From: Casuarina equisetifolia
Taxonomy: Eukaryota; Streptophyta; Magnoliopsida; Fagales; Casuarinaceae
Reading direction: 5' to 3'
Length of the DNA stretch: 64,000 nt
Assembly (NCBI GenBank): GCA_028551475.1
Contig: CM052356.1
Location: forward strand, 10,195,884 to 10,259,883
Shown here: one piece after another, positions 1-11,054 of the stretch
Layout of the letters: every line of letters starts with the position of its first letter
Numbering within the stretch: position 1 is the stretch's first letter
The notes under the pieces: model-generated
What the model was told of the DNA's origin: nothing
What the model saw: the letters and a program-made list of their open reading frames with translations, nothing else
Databases searched by the model: none
Translations under genes and position numbers: made by a program

Positions 1-129
1 TGGATTTGTGTGCATAATTCTCCCCCTCATATGTACAACAATATAGAATACAAAAACAGAATAGATAGAGAAACATATTCAAGAAATATGTTCATACAAA
101 GACATTCAAGCTTTCTTTGGAGAGTATAG

Positions 130-560
130 AATCTCTCTTTGTCCAAGGGTTTTGTAAAGATATCAATAAGTTGTTGTTTAGTATGCACAAACTTAAGGGC
201 AACATCACATTTTTATACATGGTCTTTAATAAAATAATGTCTTATTTCAATATGATTAGTCTTAGAGTGTTGTATAGGATTTTTTGTTAAATTTTTAGCA
301 CTAATGTTATCACATTTTAATGTAACACTTGAAGTATTAGATGCCTTAATCTTTTAATTGTTGTTCCATTTATAGAATTTGAGCACAATAACTAGCAGTA
401 GCAATATATTTTAGTAAAGGAAAGAGCTATGCTATTTTAGTTCTTAGAGTACCAAGAAACCATCATGTTTATGAGAAAGTGGCAAGCACCACTTGTACTT
501 TTTCTATCTATTTTACAACGAATATAGTCTGAATCACTAAAAGCATGGAAATCTAGGGTT
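130..560 (-). pseudogene. copia RNase H domain, degraded
   Basis: Frame-hopping minus-strand translation recovers the usual C-terminal copia RNase H pattern: a WHSKKQ-like stretch, then an AEAEYIAAASCCAQ-like stretch and W-M-K/E-Q-Q-L. The sequence follows the RT reading frame directly, as expected for Ty1-copia pol. It is interrupted by several stops and at least two frame changes. Confidence 0.65.
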
Positions 561-1560
561 GTATCTCTAGGATACCAAATTCCTAAGGTAACCATGTCCT
601 TTAAATATCTAAATATTCTCTTAATAGTAGTTAACTATTGTTCTTTTGGTTCATATTGAAATCTAGTACACAAACATACATTGAACATGATATCAAGCTG
701 AGATGCAGTCATGTACAATAATTAAACAATCATTCCTTGATAGATTTTTAAATCACCATTAATCCCATTGTCATTATGCGATAAAGATGTAGATGTGCTC
801 ATGAGAGTGTTTATTGGTTTGGAATCATGCATTTTGTATTTCTTGATTAACTTATTTGCATATTTAGTTTGACTTATAAAGATTCCTTTATTAGTTTGCT
901 TGATTTGAAGACCTAAAAAATATGTTAATTCACCCATCATACTCATCTCAAACTCATGTTGCATAAAATTTCCAAAGTCTTTACGTAAAGCATGATTTGT
1001 AGAACCAAACAAAATATCATCAACATAAATTTAAACAATCAAGATGTCTTTTTCTTTGGTTTTAATAAATAATGTATTATCCACCTTTCCTTTGCTAAAA
1101 TCTACATTAAATAGAAAAGTATCAACTTATCATACTAAGCCCATAGGGCTTGTTTAAGTCCATTTAAAACTTTTGAAAGCTTAATGACATGATCAAGGCA
1201 TATAGGATCTTCAAATTTGGGTGGTTATTTTACATACACCTCTTCTTTAACAACACCATTCAAAAAGGCACTTTTCACATCCATTTGATAAAGAGTGAAA
1301 TTCATACAACAAGCAAAGGCCAATAACATGCAAGTTACTTCTAATCTAGCTACTGGTGCAAATGGTTCATCATAATCAATTCCTTTTTCTTGATTATACC
1401 CTTGTGCTACTAGTCTAGCCTTATTTCTAGTGATAATTCAATTTTCATCTAGTTTATTTCTAAATACCCATTTAGTGCCAATTACTAAATGATTTTCTAG
1501 TCTAGGAACTAAGTTCCAAACTTTGCTTCTCTTAAACTAATTCAATTCTTCCTACATAGC
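560..1560 (-). pseudogene. copia reverse transcriptase, degraded
   Basis: In N-to-C order the minus strand reads a WNLVPR-like start, [45 protein letters not shown] and then, at 722-1012, the segment with GELTYFLGLQIKQ and MHDSKPIN. These are standard Ty1-copia RT blocks (RVT_2 family). The catalytic YVDD region lies at about 1013-1040 at a frame break. TAA and TAG codons replace expected Q and W codons. The order INT, RT, RNase H confirms copia rather than gypsy. Confidence 0.85.
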
Positions 1561-1839
1561 AAGAAACTAATTTTCATCTTCAAGTATTTCATCTACCTTC
1601 TTTAGCTTTAGTTAAGACAAGAAAGCTTGGTGTTCATAGGCATTGTGATACCTTGATTGGGAACTCATTCTATGAGTGAGATCACCTAAAATATGTTGCT
1701 GATCTACCTCTCCTTTAACTTTAGGAAATGAGAAGTCTCTTGACTCCCCTTGAACTGTAGCTATATTTTTCTTACTAATTCCTTGTTTATTTGAACTTGG
1801 ATTAGCTTTATTTTCTATGCCATCATCTTCAAATGAACA

Positions 1840-2270
1840 GATTCCTTTACCACTAAAGTTCTTTTATTGAAAACTTTATATGTGTGGCTAGTATAAGAGT
1901 AACTAAGAAATATGACCTCATTACTTTTAGAGTTTAACTTACCAAGTGACTTTTTACCATGGTTCAAGACAAAACATTTACTACCAAAGACATGAAAATA
2001 GGATAGATTAGGTTTTGTACCAAAGAAAATTCAAACAAAGTCTTTTTCAAGATTGGTTTAAGAAATGTTCAATTTGAGATGTAACAAGTTGTGCTTACAG
2101 CTTTTTCCTAAAAGTGTTTAAGAAGATTGTATTCACACATCATAGTCCTAGCCATCTCTTGAAGTGTCCCATTCTTCCTCTCGACAACACCATTTTATTA
2201 TGATGTCTTAGGTGCTGAAAAGTTGTGAGAAATACCATTCTTGGAGTAAATTTTCTAATTTTGTGATATA
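1840..2270 (-). pseudogene. copia integrase C-terminal part, degraded
   Basis: The minus-strand translation contains NGVVERKNGTLQEMARTMM and the following region. This is the conserved stretch around the third catalytic acidic residue of copia integrase and closely matches the integrase of the intact-structure copia at 48080-48300. The 5' half of integrase is missing because of a deletion that fuses this point to LTR sequence at about 2271. In-frame stops replace expected tryptophans. Confidence 0.75.
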
Positions 2271-4552
2271 AAGGGTTTCCGATTTACAAAAATATTTATG
2301 TGCATATAATGTATAGAGTTTAATTAGCATATAAACAAGTGTTTACAAGTACAAGTGATCACAAAGAAATAATCTTAAGAGAGTATCATTGAATATCACC
2401 AAAGATTATAGAGTATCACAGAAGATGATAGAGAGAGCCATGTTTGAGAAAAATTCAAATTCTTCTCATGATTTCACAAGTATGTCATCAAAATTTGTCT
2501 TAGTCAATCGTTAAAAGGAGCTTTGATATGAGATTTAAATAACAAAATCTCATTAGGGTTTTTTGTCAAACTTGACACCTCTATAGCTATCTTCCCATTA
2601 GAAGATAAAGAGATTTCCATCAATCTACAGTTAAGGCTTCAATTAATGCTCTCAGTTGACCATTCTGACATTCAATCCCTTCTTAAATCTTCCTATTGGA
2701 GAGTTGGTAACTCAAATAGAGAAGAAGATAGAAGCCATGTGAGAACACATGAAATAAGGCTAGGGCTTTTCAATCGAGAGACCTAATTAACTAAGTGCTT
2801 TGGTATAATAAATCATACAATGTTGTTTCTAAATAAGTTGGCTTTTGGGCTTAGATTGGCTCTTAAGTCAACCTTAATTGGCCTACTTCAAGTAGGCTTT
2901 GGATAAGCTCTTAATTAAGCCTTAATAAGCCTTCTTTAAGTAGGCTTTGGATTAACTCTTAATTAAGCCTTAGTCATCCTACTTCATATGGGCTTCAATC
3001 AATCCTTTAGTGGTTTTCAAGTGGCCTGCAAATATATAAAATCCAATGTTCGAAGAAATTTAAATGCAACTGAACATGTCAAACAAGTAATATAATGATG
3101 AGAAAGATATCGTCCTACATAGATTGGTGATTACTAGACCAACTAATTATTAACGGTGAATAACTCTTAGAATTTATCTAGCAAACCAAATTGATAGGTG
3201 ATAGATTAACTAACTCTAAGAAAACTAAATACAATAAATATGTTAGAGCATTCGATTTCACCATAGCTACTAGGTACTAATGTGATTATTTATGGTTGCA
3301 AGATGGATAATATCTATGTGATGACGGAACTTTCTAATTTATTTACTATCCTATGTCCAGGTATAACAAACCTACTTAGTTCATTAATTCACTATATCTT
3401 TATATATGAGTTGAAAAAAATCAAATGCATTAAAATTTATGAATATTCCCAATTTACATTGAAAGCCACACAAATAATATGGTATATGTTTATCCATATT
3501 TAATTTATGATTACAAATTATAAGAAGTAATTGCATATCATTTCTTGTTAGTCTCAAACATGCAAATCAGATCATTTAAGTGGTAGCTAATCACTTAAAA
3601 ACATTAAATATAGTAACATGTAACTTAACATAAATAAAATATCTTGTAAAATATAATAGTCATAAGATTCATATTATCATAATTAGGTTACAACGTAGCT
3701 CTAATAAAAGTAAACTAAAACATAAAGAAATAATGAGGAAGAACAATAATAGGAAACAAAGAAGGAATCTTGAATCCAAGAGTAAGAAGTTTGTCACCCT
3801 TTTTGTCTTTTCTTCAAGAAAACCTTGAATTTTTGGCCTCTCTCTTAAGTTATGCTCAATTTTTCCCTTTTGTTTTGCCTTTTCTCTTATCTTAAATATA
3901 GTTTTAAGTTTAGACCTTATCCCAATTGAAGTTGGTTTTAGATACTTAAAACAATTGGGTTTTGAACTCCTAAATTAATAGGGATTTAAATTCCTAACAA
4001 GACTAGGTTTTCTATTTATTTAGAAAACCCAACAATAATAGAAAATCTAATACCAATAATCCAAAGCTTAAGCCCATCTTAACACTGTTGATCTTGATAT
4101 TACGATTTTGCCACACAATAAGCATTAGGTTCTCGTGTTCATCTATTTTCTCCTTGCCTCCTTATGTTACATAAACAAGATAAATTTAGGTAAATAAAGA
4201 AGAGTTCAAATGTTTTCTCACAATTATTAAAGTTATTTATTGCCTAAAATAGGTAAAATAACTCTATAAAAATAGAGTTATCATCCAGCATCACTTTTTT
4301 TTTTAAAGAATTGTTATACAACTAATATTCCATCAATTTTTATTGCATAAAAATATTCCTTTTGAATATATATGAGGTTGCATTATATAAGAGTGTAGGA
4401 ACCCGGCTACTTTATAATATTATTAATTGATATTATAATTTTCACACCTTTTACTTTCTTGTTGTTCAATTTTATGCATAAACATATGAAAAACATTTAT
4501 ATATTATATGTAACCAAAATTTATCACAACAAAACATATCTTTTTTCCAACA
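2271..4552 (-). repeat. copia LTR (SIRE family), truncated, split by a nested gypsy LTR
   Basis: This is the reverse complement of the LTR at 42561-44113: the AAACCCTA and ACATAAA blocks lie at 2275-2310, the CGGCTACTTTATAATAT block at about 4401, and the terminus CCAACA ends at 4552. The LTR 3' end beyond the AAACCCTA block is absent. A 1.24 kb gypsy solo LTR occupies 3047-4283. Confidence 0.75.
3047..4283 (-). repeat. Solo LTR A, Athila-related short-LTR family
   Basis: The plus strand begins TGTTCGAAGAAATTT and ends ATAGAGTTATCA, so the LTR reads TGATAACTC...ACA on the minus strand. The flanking 5-bp duplications are TCCAA (3042-3046) and TCCAG (4284-4288), differing by one transition. 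It is the same family as the copies at 20246, 26399, 38863 and 46673. No internal sequence or second LTR is present, so it is a solo LTR produced by LTR-LTR recombination. Confidence 0.85.
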
Positions 4553-4730
4553 AAGGGTACATAGGCTAGGATTCCTTTAATCCTATAGTTTTAAATTGAG
4601 TTATGGAATTCTTTACTAAAATATCTCCTACCTAACACTTATAAATTTTTAAATAAAGGCCTTTTAGGTTTCTCTAGAACCTTATTTAGTTAGGAGTAAT
4701 TTGAAACTTTTCTAGAAGCTTTTAGGTGTA
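4553..4730 (-). repeat. Left (3') LTR remnant of the chromovirus
   Basis: The block GGCTAGGATTC at about 4563 through TTTAGGTGTA at 4730 matches 10912-11054 in the right LTR, including AATATCTCCTA and GGTTTCTC segments. A purine-rich tract (minus-strand GTGAAGGAGACTAAGA) follows immediately at 4731-4748 and probably is the polypurine tract. The outer part of this LTR lies beyond the copia insertion, outside the window. Confidence 0.65.
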
Positions 4731-5199
4731 TCTTAGTCTCCTTCACCTTTGTCTACTCCTTATACTACTTTAATGCCTCTTTATATTGCCATAAACTTCT
4801 TTCATATCCAATGTAGCCTCCCATTTTGGCAATTCTTTCCATTTAATCAAGTATTGGAGTTTTGGAGGACTTTTGTTTTCCTTGTGACTCATGTTCCTAA
4901 CATCTCCTTAACCTCTTGATTAAAGGAATTTACTGTTGTGGTAAGTGCTCATTTGAGTTGTTTTGTAATAAGTCTTTTTAATCTTATTGAAAAGACTTTA
5001 ACATATTTACGTGGAATACTAGATGGATCTTTAAGTTAGGTGGAATATCAAGTTTGTACGAGACTCTTCCCATCTTGCTGACCACTTTAAAAGGACTTTA
5101 TATTTTCATAACAACCTTTTGCATGGTTTTGAAGGACAATTGTTGTGGAAAAAGCTTCACCATAACTAAGTCTCCAAAATTATAGAACATGGGTCACCT

Positions 5200-6250
5200 T
5201 TTCTTATTTGCCCACTTCTTCATTTCCTTAAAGGCCTTATCCAAGGAAGATCTTGCTTCATCCACCATTTATCTCAATTTCCTTCCTAATTAATGCACTC
5301 CAAGACTTTTCCTTTTGTAATGCATCATTGATTTAGGTGGCATATGTTGTTGTTGTCCTATGGCCAACTCAAAGAGAATTTTACTTGTCACCTTACTTTT
5401 TTAGTGGTTATAGGAAAACTGAGCAACATCTAATAGCTTCACCTAACCTCTCTAATTGGCACTCACAAAATGCCATAGATATCCTTCTAATAGAGAGTCA
5501 CTCATTTAGTTTTCCCATCTAACTAATGATGAGAGCTTGTAGAAAAACACAACTCTAAATCCAAGAGTTTGAATTGCTCTCTCCATATACTTCTAGTGAA
5601 TCATGGATCTTAAGCACTTATGATACCCCATGACAATCCCTAATACTTCACCATATTTTTCAATAAAAGTTTGGTAGCTTCCTATGTTGTGCAATCCCAT
5701 GGAGTTGGGATGAAAGTAGCATATTTGAAGGATTGATCAATGACTAACAAAATTGATTCATGCCTTCTATACTTCAACAAGATTGAGATGAAATCCAATG
5801 AAACACTCTCCCATGACTACTTAGGGATAGGTAATGGCTTCAACAACTCTCTAGGTTGTCATTTTTCCACCTTCTTTTATTAGCATACCAAACAAGTCAT
5901 CACCTATAACTCCACCCTATTCCTCATCTTTGGCCAATAGTAGGCTATTTCAAAAAGTGCCATTGTTCATTTTTGCCCTGGGTGACTAGCTCACATGTTG
6001 TTGTGGCATTCCTTGATAAAGTTTCTTCAAAGATTCTCCCTTTTGGAACATATAAGCATTTTCCTTTAGTGTATAAAAACCATTTTCCTCCCAAAACCAT
6101 TTAGTCTTTCCTCCTCAAGCAACTAATTTACCATTGGATCATGCTACATAACTTTTATTAAATGGTGCTTGAGATTCATAATGATTTGACAAATGGCTAC
6201 TAACTTGGCCTTCATGCTCAATGTGTTAGCATTATATTGATCCTCCCTAG
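5200..6250 (-). pseudogene. Chromovirus-type integrase, degraded
   Basis: The minus-strand translation at about 6000-5430 gives, in order, an ECH.N zinc-finger remnant, AYYWPKMR, CLVC, EPLPIP, WESVSLDFI, VIDQSFKYATFIPTP and a DG(K)T stretch. This is the HHCC plus DD35E core of a Ty3-gypsy chromoviral integrase. Many stops (mostly TAG or TAA) and some indels interrupt it. No chromodomain could be picked out with confidence between 5200 and 4750. Confidence 0.7.
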
Positions 6251-6639
6251 CATGTAAGCTATCTCAAAGTCAAACTTAGTTAGGAAGTCTTACCATTGTG
6301 CTTACATTGGAGTCAATTTCTTCTAAGATTGGAAGTAATTGGTGGCTATATTATTTACCTAGGTGATGACTTGGATCCAAGCAAATAATAATGCTAAGTT
6401 CATAGACAATGTACCATTATAGTTATCTCCTTATCTTAAACTATATACCTTCATTTTGTATCATTCAACTTAAGATGATTGGGTATCTTTCTTGCATTAA
6501 AACCTATCCAACAGCAAAGTTTGTTGCATTTGTATGTATCTTAAAGATTTTGGAAAAATCTAGAAGCATTAAAACTAGTTCATCTATGATGATAGCCTTT
6601 AAATCCTTAAGGACTTTTTAAAGTCATCCATCCATTTCC

Positions 6640-7450
6640 AAACATTCTCCTTCTTTAACAACTTAGTAAAGGGTACAACCCTCTTTAAATAACCTTTGAC
6701 AAACCACTTATAATAATTCACAAGACCAAAAAATGACCATAAGTCTAAAACCTTAGTAGGCAACTCCTATTCTTTAATGGTTATTACCTTGGCTTTATCC
6801 ATCTTTAACATACCTTTATTGATGAGATGGCTAAGAAAGGTTACATTTTCTTTTGCAGAAGGACACTTCTCCTCATTGAAGTATAACTCGTTATTGCATA
6901 ACATTTTGAAGCTTGTTCTAAGATGTTTTATGTGCTTTTCCAATGTTTTGAAATAGATGACTATATCATCAAGATGTACCACCATAAACTAGTCTAGATA
7001 AAGGTGGAATTGTTTGTTTATTAAAGTGCAAAAAATGGCTTGCTTTTATTGCTACAATACTAGTATCTTATAAAGTTCCTTAGATGGAAGAATTTATCCC
7101 ACTTCTAAGAACTCTTTAAGTTGCTTTCTCAACTTTTCTATCTTTAGTAGTGGCATTCTATAAGGACCCATGGTTAAGGGCTTGGCCCTTGTTTCAACTT
7201 GATCATATGATCCACCTCCCTCATTAATAGTAAATGTTTGGAAAGTTTAAGAGGTATGACATATTTATTCTCATCCAAGATGTCCTGAGTGACTTTTGGA
7301 CATTCTTTCTCTCTAAGACTTCTACATCCTTGTCCTCTCACAAGATGTGGCCTTTAATAAGCTGCATTGCTTATAGAGCTTTCCTATTTAAAGGAACAAA
7401 AGAAGTTAAGCAACATAAACCTTTATCAAGGATGACAAATGAGTCATAGC
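6640..7450 (-). pseudogene. Ty3-gypsy reverse transcriptase, degraded
   Basis: The longest open part (6767-6985) starts MVVHLDDIVIYF, which corresponds to the catalytic FLDD motif of gypsy RT. It continues with a HIKHLR-like stretch and an NEEKCPSAKENVTFLSH stretch, the usual palm/thumb sequence. The upstream RT fingers lie at 7000-7450 in other frames. It lies between the integrase and gag, as expected for Ty3-gypsy. Confidence 0.75.
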
Positions 7451-8298
7451 ATGGTTAAGGAATGGCATTGATCCTCCTTATAAAGTCCATTACTATGACT
7501 ACATCATAGTTATCCATGGGTGCCACTAAGAAATTGACTTGTCCTTTTTGGCTTCATGATGCATTTCCACCCTTTAAGCTATTTATTGGCTAACCTTTAT
7601 TGCTCACCATCTTAAACCAACCCCTATCATTTTCCAAACCTAAGCTGATCCACTTAGCCTCTTTAAGAATGATAATGTATATGTTACCCCTACATCAACC
7701 ATGATTTTGACTAGCTTTTCGTTCACCATAGCTCCAATGTACATTAACCCTTTACTTTTTCCTATATGAGACAATGAATTTGGTGTGATTATGCTAAGAT
7801 ATTGCAAAGAAACTATATGTCTTGCACCATCTACCTTAGTCTAAGGCTTCTTAAGCTTAATGAACCTAACTTTTTGGATAATCTCTTATGGCATAAGGAA
7901 TTTAGCATACAAACTATCCCTTCTCGGGGATGAATGACCTATCTTTCTTCCTTTAATAGTCCTTCTTGTAAGAAGAACGTTCTTCTCCCTTAGTGTTTAT
8001 CATTAAAGCATTGCCCTCCCCTACCTTTATTGTGATTACCCCAGTATTACTTAAACTTAAAGAGTTCACCTTTTAGGTACTTGGTAAGAGAATTTGCCAT
8101 GGCAATAGCTTCACTAACTAGTTTCAACCCACAATGTTGAAGCTTTTGTTGTATTTAATTTTAGAGGCTATCCATGACATTGAACAAGTCTTCCTTAGTC
8201 ATGTTTGGAATTTGCAACATGAGAGTTGTTAATTCCTAAACATATTTTGGGATATAAGACTTATGTTTCAACTCCTTTAATTTTCTCCTTGCCTTATA
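7450..8298 (-). pseudogene. Gypsy protease and gag C-terminal region, degraded
   Basis: This minus-strand segment lies between RT and the solo LTR that splits gag, so by position it should hold protease and the gag nucleocapsid. Only short coding-like stretches are visible and I could not find a clean DSG or zinc-knuckle motif. The call rests mainly on synteny within the element. Confidence 0.4.
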
Positions 8299-9895
8299 TG
8301 TAAGGTTTTATAGCTAACCAAGAAGGGAGGGAGGGGGGCGTGGGAGTTCAATTAGTTATCATGATTTCACCTGTATTTTATAACTCTTCTATGTTTCATG
8401 TAAGTTTAGCATTCAAGATATGTATATTAAAGCATAAAAATAAAGAAATAAACCAAGATAGGAAAATACAAAGATTTACATAGTGGTTTAGCCCTTTTCA
8501 CCTACTTCCACACTATTCTCCTTCAACTCAATAAGTTAAAGTTGACTTTGCTTTAAATTAAGAGAAATTCTTTCCTACACTTCACAACTCCTTAATAAGG
8601 AGTCAATTCTTCATGGTTGCAAAGTTTAGGTTAAACCAACCTTAATACATCAAACAAATCCTCAAATGTGTAATGTGAGTGAGGAATAATGCTTCTCAAA
8701 GAGTTAATTGAAGATATACAAACTCAATTTAAGCTATAATCACAAAACCCCCAATTTTCACAAAGTTAGGGTTTTGGATTTACAATGATGTTTATGTGCA
8801 AATAATATTTTGAGTTAATCTAGAACATAAATAAATCAATCTAGTAGTAGATATTCATAAGAATATAAATGTGAAGGAATATCACTAAAGATTCTTGCTT
8901 CCACTAATGATTAAAGAGCACAATAGTATAAGCAAATCTTTCACAAAGCTTCAATCTCTTTCAAAGAACTTGATAGTGTTTCATGTAAAAGCTCTCAAAC
9001 ATACACTAGAACCTCCTTTTTATAGCAAATTTAAGAACCTTAAACATTTTAGGGTTTCGGTTCAAACCTATTCTTCTGTTGAAAGTTTCCAATTAAGATT
9101 TGATGGAGGCAACATCATACAACTATAAAAGCAATGATTAATGTAGCAAACAATTGTTCTAACACTTCTATCACTTCAAAAATCTTTCCGTTGGAGAATC
9201 GGTAGCCAAGAGAAATAGGAGAACCAACTTTGTGTGATTTTAGGGCTTAGCGCTTTTCTAATTTTGACTTAAGAATCTATCTTTTAACTTGTAGGTGAAA
9301 CGACCATGTTTCACTTACTTAAGTGAAATGCATCACTTTGGTTTAGCTCAGGCTTAAATCAAGCATCTTTTTTGCAAGCTGAGTGTAGGCCTAGCTTTCG
9401 GGGTGAGCTTGGTCTTGGCCTGCTTCTTTACTTAATCCAACAGCTTCATGGTTTGATCCAAAAGATAGTTACTTAGGATTGGACCAACTAGTGAATGGCT
9501 TTGCTTAAGTTTGGAGTAGCTAGTGAGTGGCTTCACTTAGATTTGTATCAAGCTTGTCAAATCAAGTAATATGATTTTAGTCCTCACAATATGATTTTTG
9601 GTTCATAGATACCTACAAGCCACAATCACCAAGTATCATTTTTCTTCAATATAAGCAAATATATTTTAGCTCAATAATTTATATAAAAATATTAGTTTAG
9701 GCCTAATATGTGATGTTTAATAATGGAATGTAGGAAATTGATAACTTTATAATATCATCTATTGATATTATAATTTACATGCCTTTTACTTTTTTGATAT
9801 TCAATATTGCACATAATCATATGAAAAAAATCATTTTTTACAAACATTACATGCAACCAATATTTTGTCACAACAAAACATACCTTTTTCCAACA
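8299..9895 (-). repeat. Solo LTR J, SIRE-like copia family
   Basis: The plus strand begins TGTAAGGTTTTATAGC (the complement of the family's ACCTAACA terminus) and ends TTTTTCCAACA. It shares the AGGGTTTTGGATTTACA block and the ACTTTATAATATCA block with the copia LTRs at 42561 and 50696. The flanking 5-mers are TTATA (8294-8298) and TCATA (9896-9900), a duplication with one transition. It interrupts the gag region of the chromovirus. Confidence 0.85.
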
Positions 9896-10630
9896 TCATA
9901 GAAAACATTTTTAGGGTAAAATTACTTTTTCAATTCTATTTTAAAGATATTGAAGGTACCTATATAACATAGATCCTTCTTTATCTTGACATACTTTTTT
10001 CACCACTATAATAGAACATTGTATTATTAATAAGGAAGAGGGAAACAATTCATACCTTTGTGGGTTCATCCTCAATGCCCATATCCTCAAAATATCTTTC
10101 CATATGTCATAGGAAATTATCAATTTCCTTGGCATTCCTATGCCATTAAACTCTTCTAGATGGGTACCTCCATTCATGGAGCTTCTTTAACTACACCATT
10201 AATGCTAGTTGACCTATAATCCTAATCTATCCATGCCACCTTAAGTTGCTCCCGCAAGGACTCTACCCAAGCTTAGAACTCCAATAATGTCTCCTTTATT
10301 CTCGAGGTTAAGCTTGTCCTCATGCTTCTCTAGATCTACTTTTCCCCTATCATATAAAGCTTCCTCAAGTTTGTTGACGTCACCAAATATGTGTCTCTCA
10401 TTAGAGAAATCATGCTCTAGTTGTTCTACTTGTTTAGTCAATCCTTTAGTAACCCACTCAAGGAGGGTGGCCTTTGTAATGTTGTGACAATATCTTAAGA
10501 TTAACTCCGAACTTTTGTTTTTTCCTACTTGGGGAGGAAGGACAATAACATCATTTCTTTGTTGAATGGCTCTTACCTGTTCCTTTGCTACACTTGACAT
10601 GTTTTCCAAGTGATTTGATTTTGATACCAA
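9896..10630 (-). pseudogene. Chromovirus gag, N-terminal part
   Basis: A 129-codon open stretch (10630-10241) begins with Met just inside the primer-binding site. It encodes a polar, coiled-coil-like N-terminus with SSVAKEQVRAIQQRND and EQLEHDFSNERH segments. Downstream, in a shifted frame at 10177-9941, comes a GGTHLEEFNG..KLIISYD.WK segment resembling the conserved gag stretch with KELDNFLW and ERYF. The start is placed at 10630 because it is the first Met after the PBS. Gag is then cut by the solo LTR ending at 9895. Confidence 0.65.
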
Positions 10631-10631
10631 A
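10618..10631 (-). promoter_or_regulatory. Primer-binding site, initiator tRNA-Met type
   Basis: On the minus strand the LTR ends in CA at 10632 and is followed by TTTGGTATCAAAA. TGGTATCA is the usual start of the plant initiator tRNA-Met primer-binding site. Its position against the LTR fixes both the LTR boundary and the orientation. Confidence 0.75.
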
Positions 10632-11054
10632 TGTCATAGAATTAGATGATTCTAAGATTCTAAGTAGAACTTGGCACTTTTTCATACTTTGGAATGACTA
10701 AGTTAGGCTAACTCTCATTCAAAAGATAAAGGAAAAAGTGTAGAAAAGAAGAAGAGGAAGACTTTATGGAAAGAGATGTGTATTGGACTTTAAGGAAAGA
10801 GATAAGTATTGCACATAAAGAGAAAGTACAAAAGCTATAAAGCTTTTTCACTACAAGTTGTCTTTTTCTATACTTTTTGAGTCTACAATAGGGGTGGAGA
10901 GTACAAATGAATGGCTAGGATTCATTTAATCCTACAATCTTAAATTAAGCTTTTAGAATTCTTTATTAAAATATCTCCTATCTAGCCTTTAGAAATTTCT
11001 AAATAAGGGTTTTCTAGGTTTCTCCTGAACCTTCTTTAAGGCTTTCTAGGTGCA
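10632..11054 (-). repeat. Right (5') LTR of the chromovirus
   Basis: It starts TGTCATAGAATTAGATG on the plus strand next to the PBS. It extends to GGTGCA at 11054, where similarity with the left LTR (4553-4730) ends. The length of about 423 bp fits a short-LTR chromovirus. The target duplication cannot be tested because the left outer end is outside the window. Confidence 0.65.

Larger units (their letters stand above)
1..4552 (-). mobile_element. SIRE/Maximus-like Ty1-copia retrotransposon, partial and internally deleted
   Basis: Read on the minus strand, this holds a copia LTR at the right (TG terminus at 4552), then integrase, reverse transcriptase and RNase H reaching the left edge. The 3' LTR lies outside the window. 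The LTR breaks off at about 2271 and joins directly to mid-integrase, so the LTR 3' end, primer-binding site, gag and protease are deleted. Its RT is nearly the same protein as that of the full-length copia at 42561-52173 (shared GLQIKQT and MHDSKPIN motifs), so both are one family. It is inserted in the left LTR of the chromovirus that continues at 4553. Stops and frameshifts make it non-functional. Confidence 0.85.
4553..11054 (-). mobile_element. Ty3-gypsy chromovirus-like retrotransposon, degraded
   Basis: The LTR at 10632-11054 and an LTR remnant at 4553-4730 flank a minus-strand gag-PR-RT-RNaseH-INT order. The left LTR is cut by the copia insertion ending at 4552. The primer-binding site next to the right LTR matches initiator tRNA-Met, which is usual for plant chromoviruses. 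The integrase carries AYYWP and ESVSLDFI-like blocks typical of that lineage. A solo copia LTR (8299-9895) lies within gag. All reading frames are badly broken, so this is an old copy. Confidence 0.75.

Noticed and set aside
3282-3503. Repeated open frame also seen at 20485-20760 and 46920-47159
   Set aside because: It recurs because it lies within the same gypsy LTR family; the LTR explains it and no protein function is implied.
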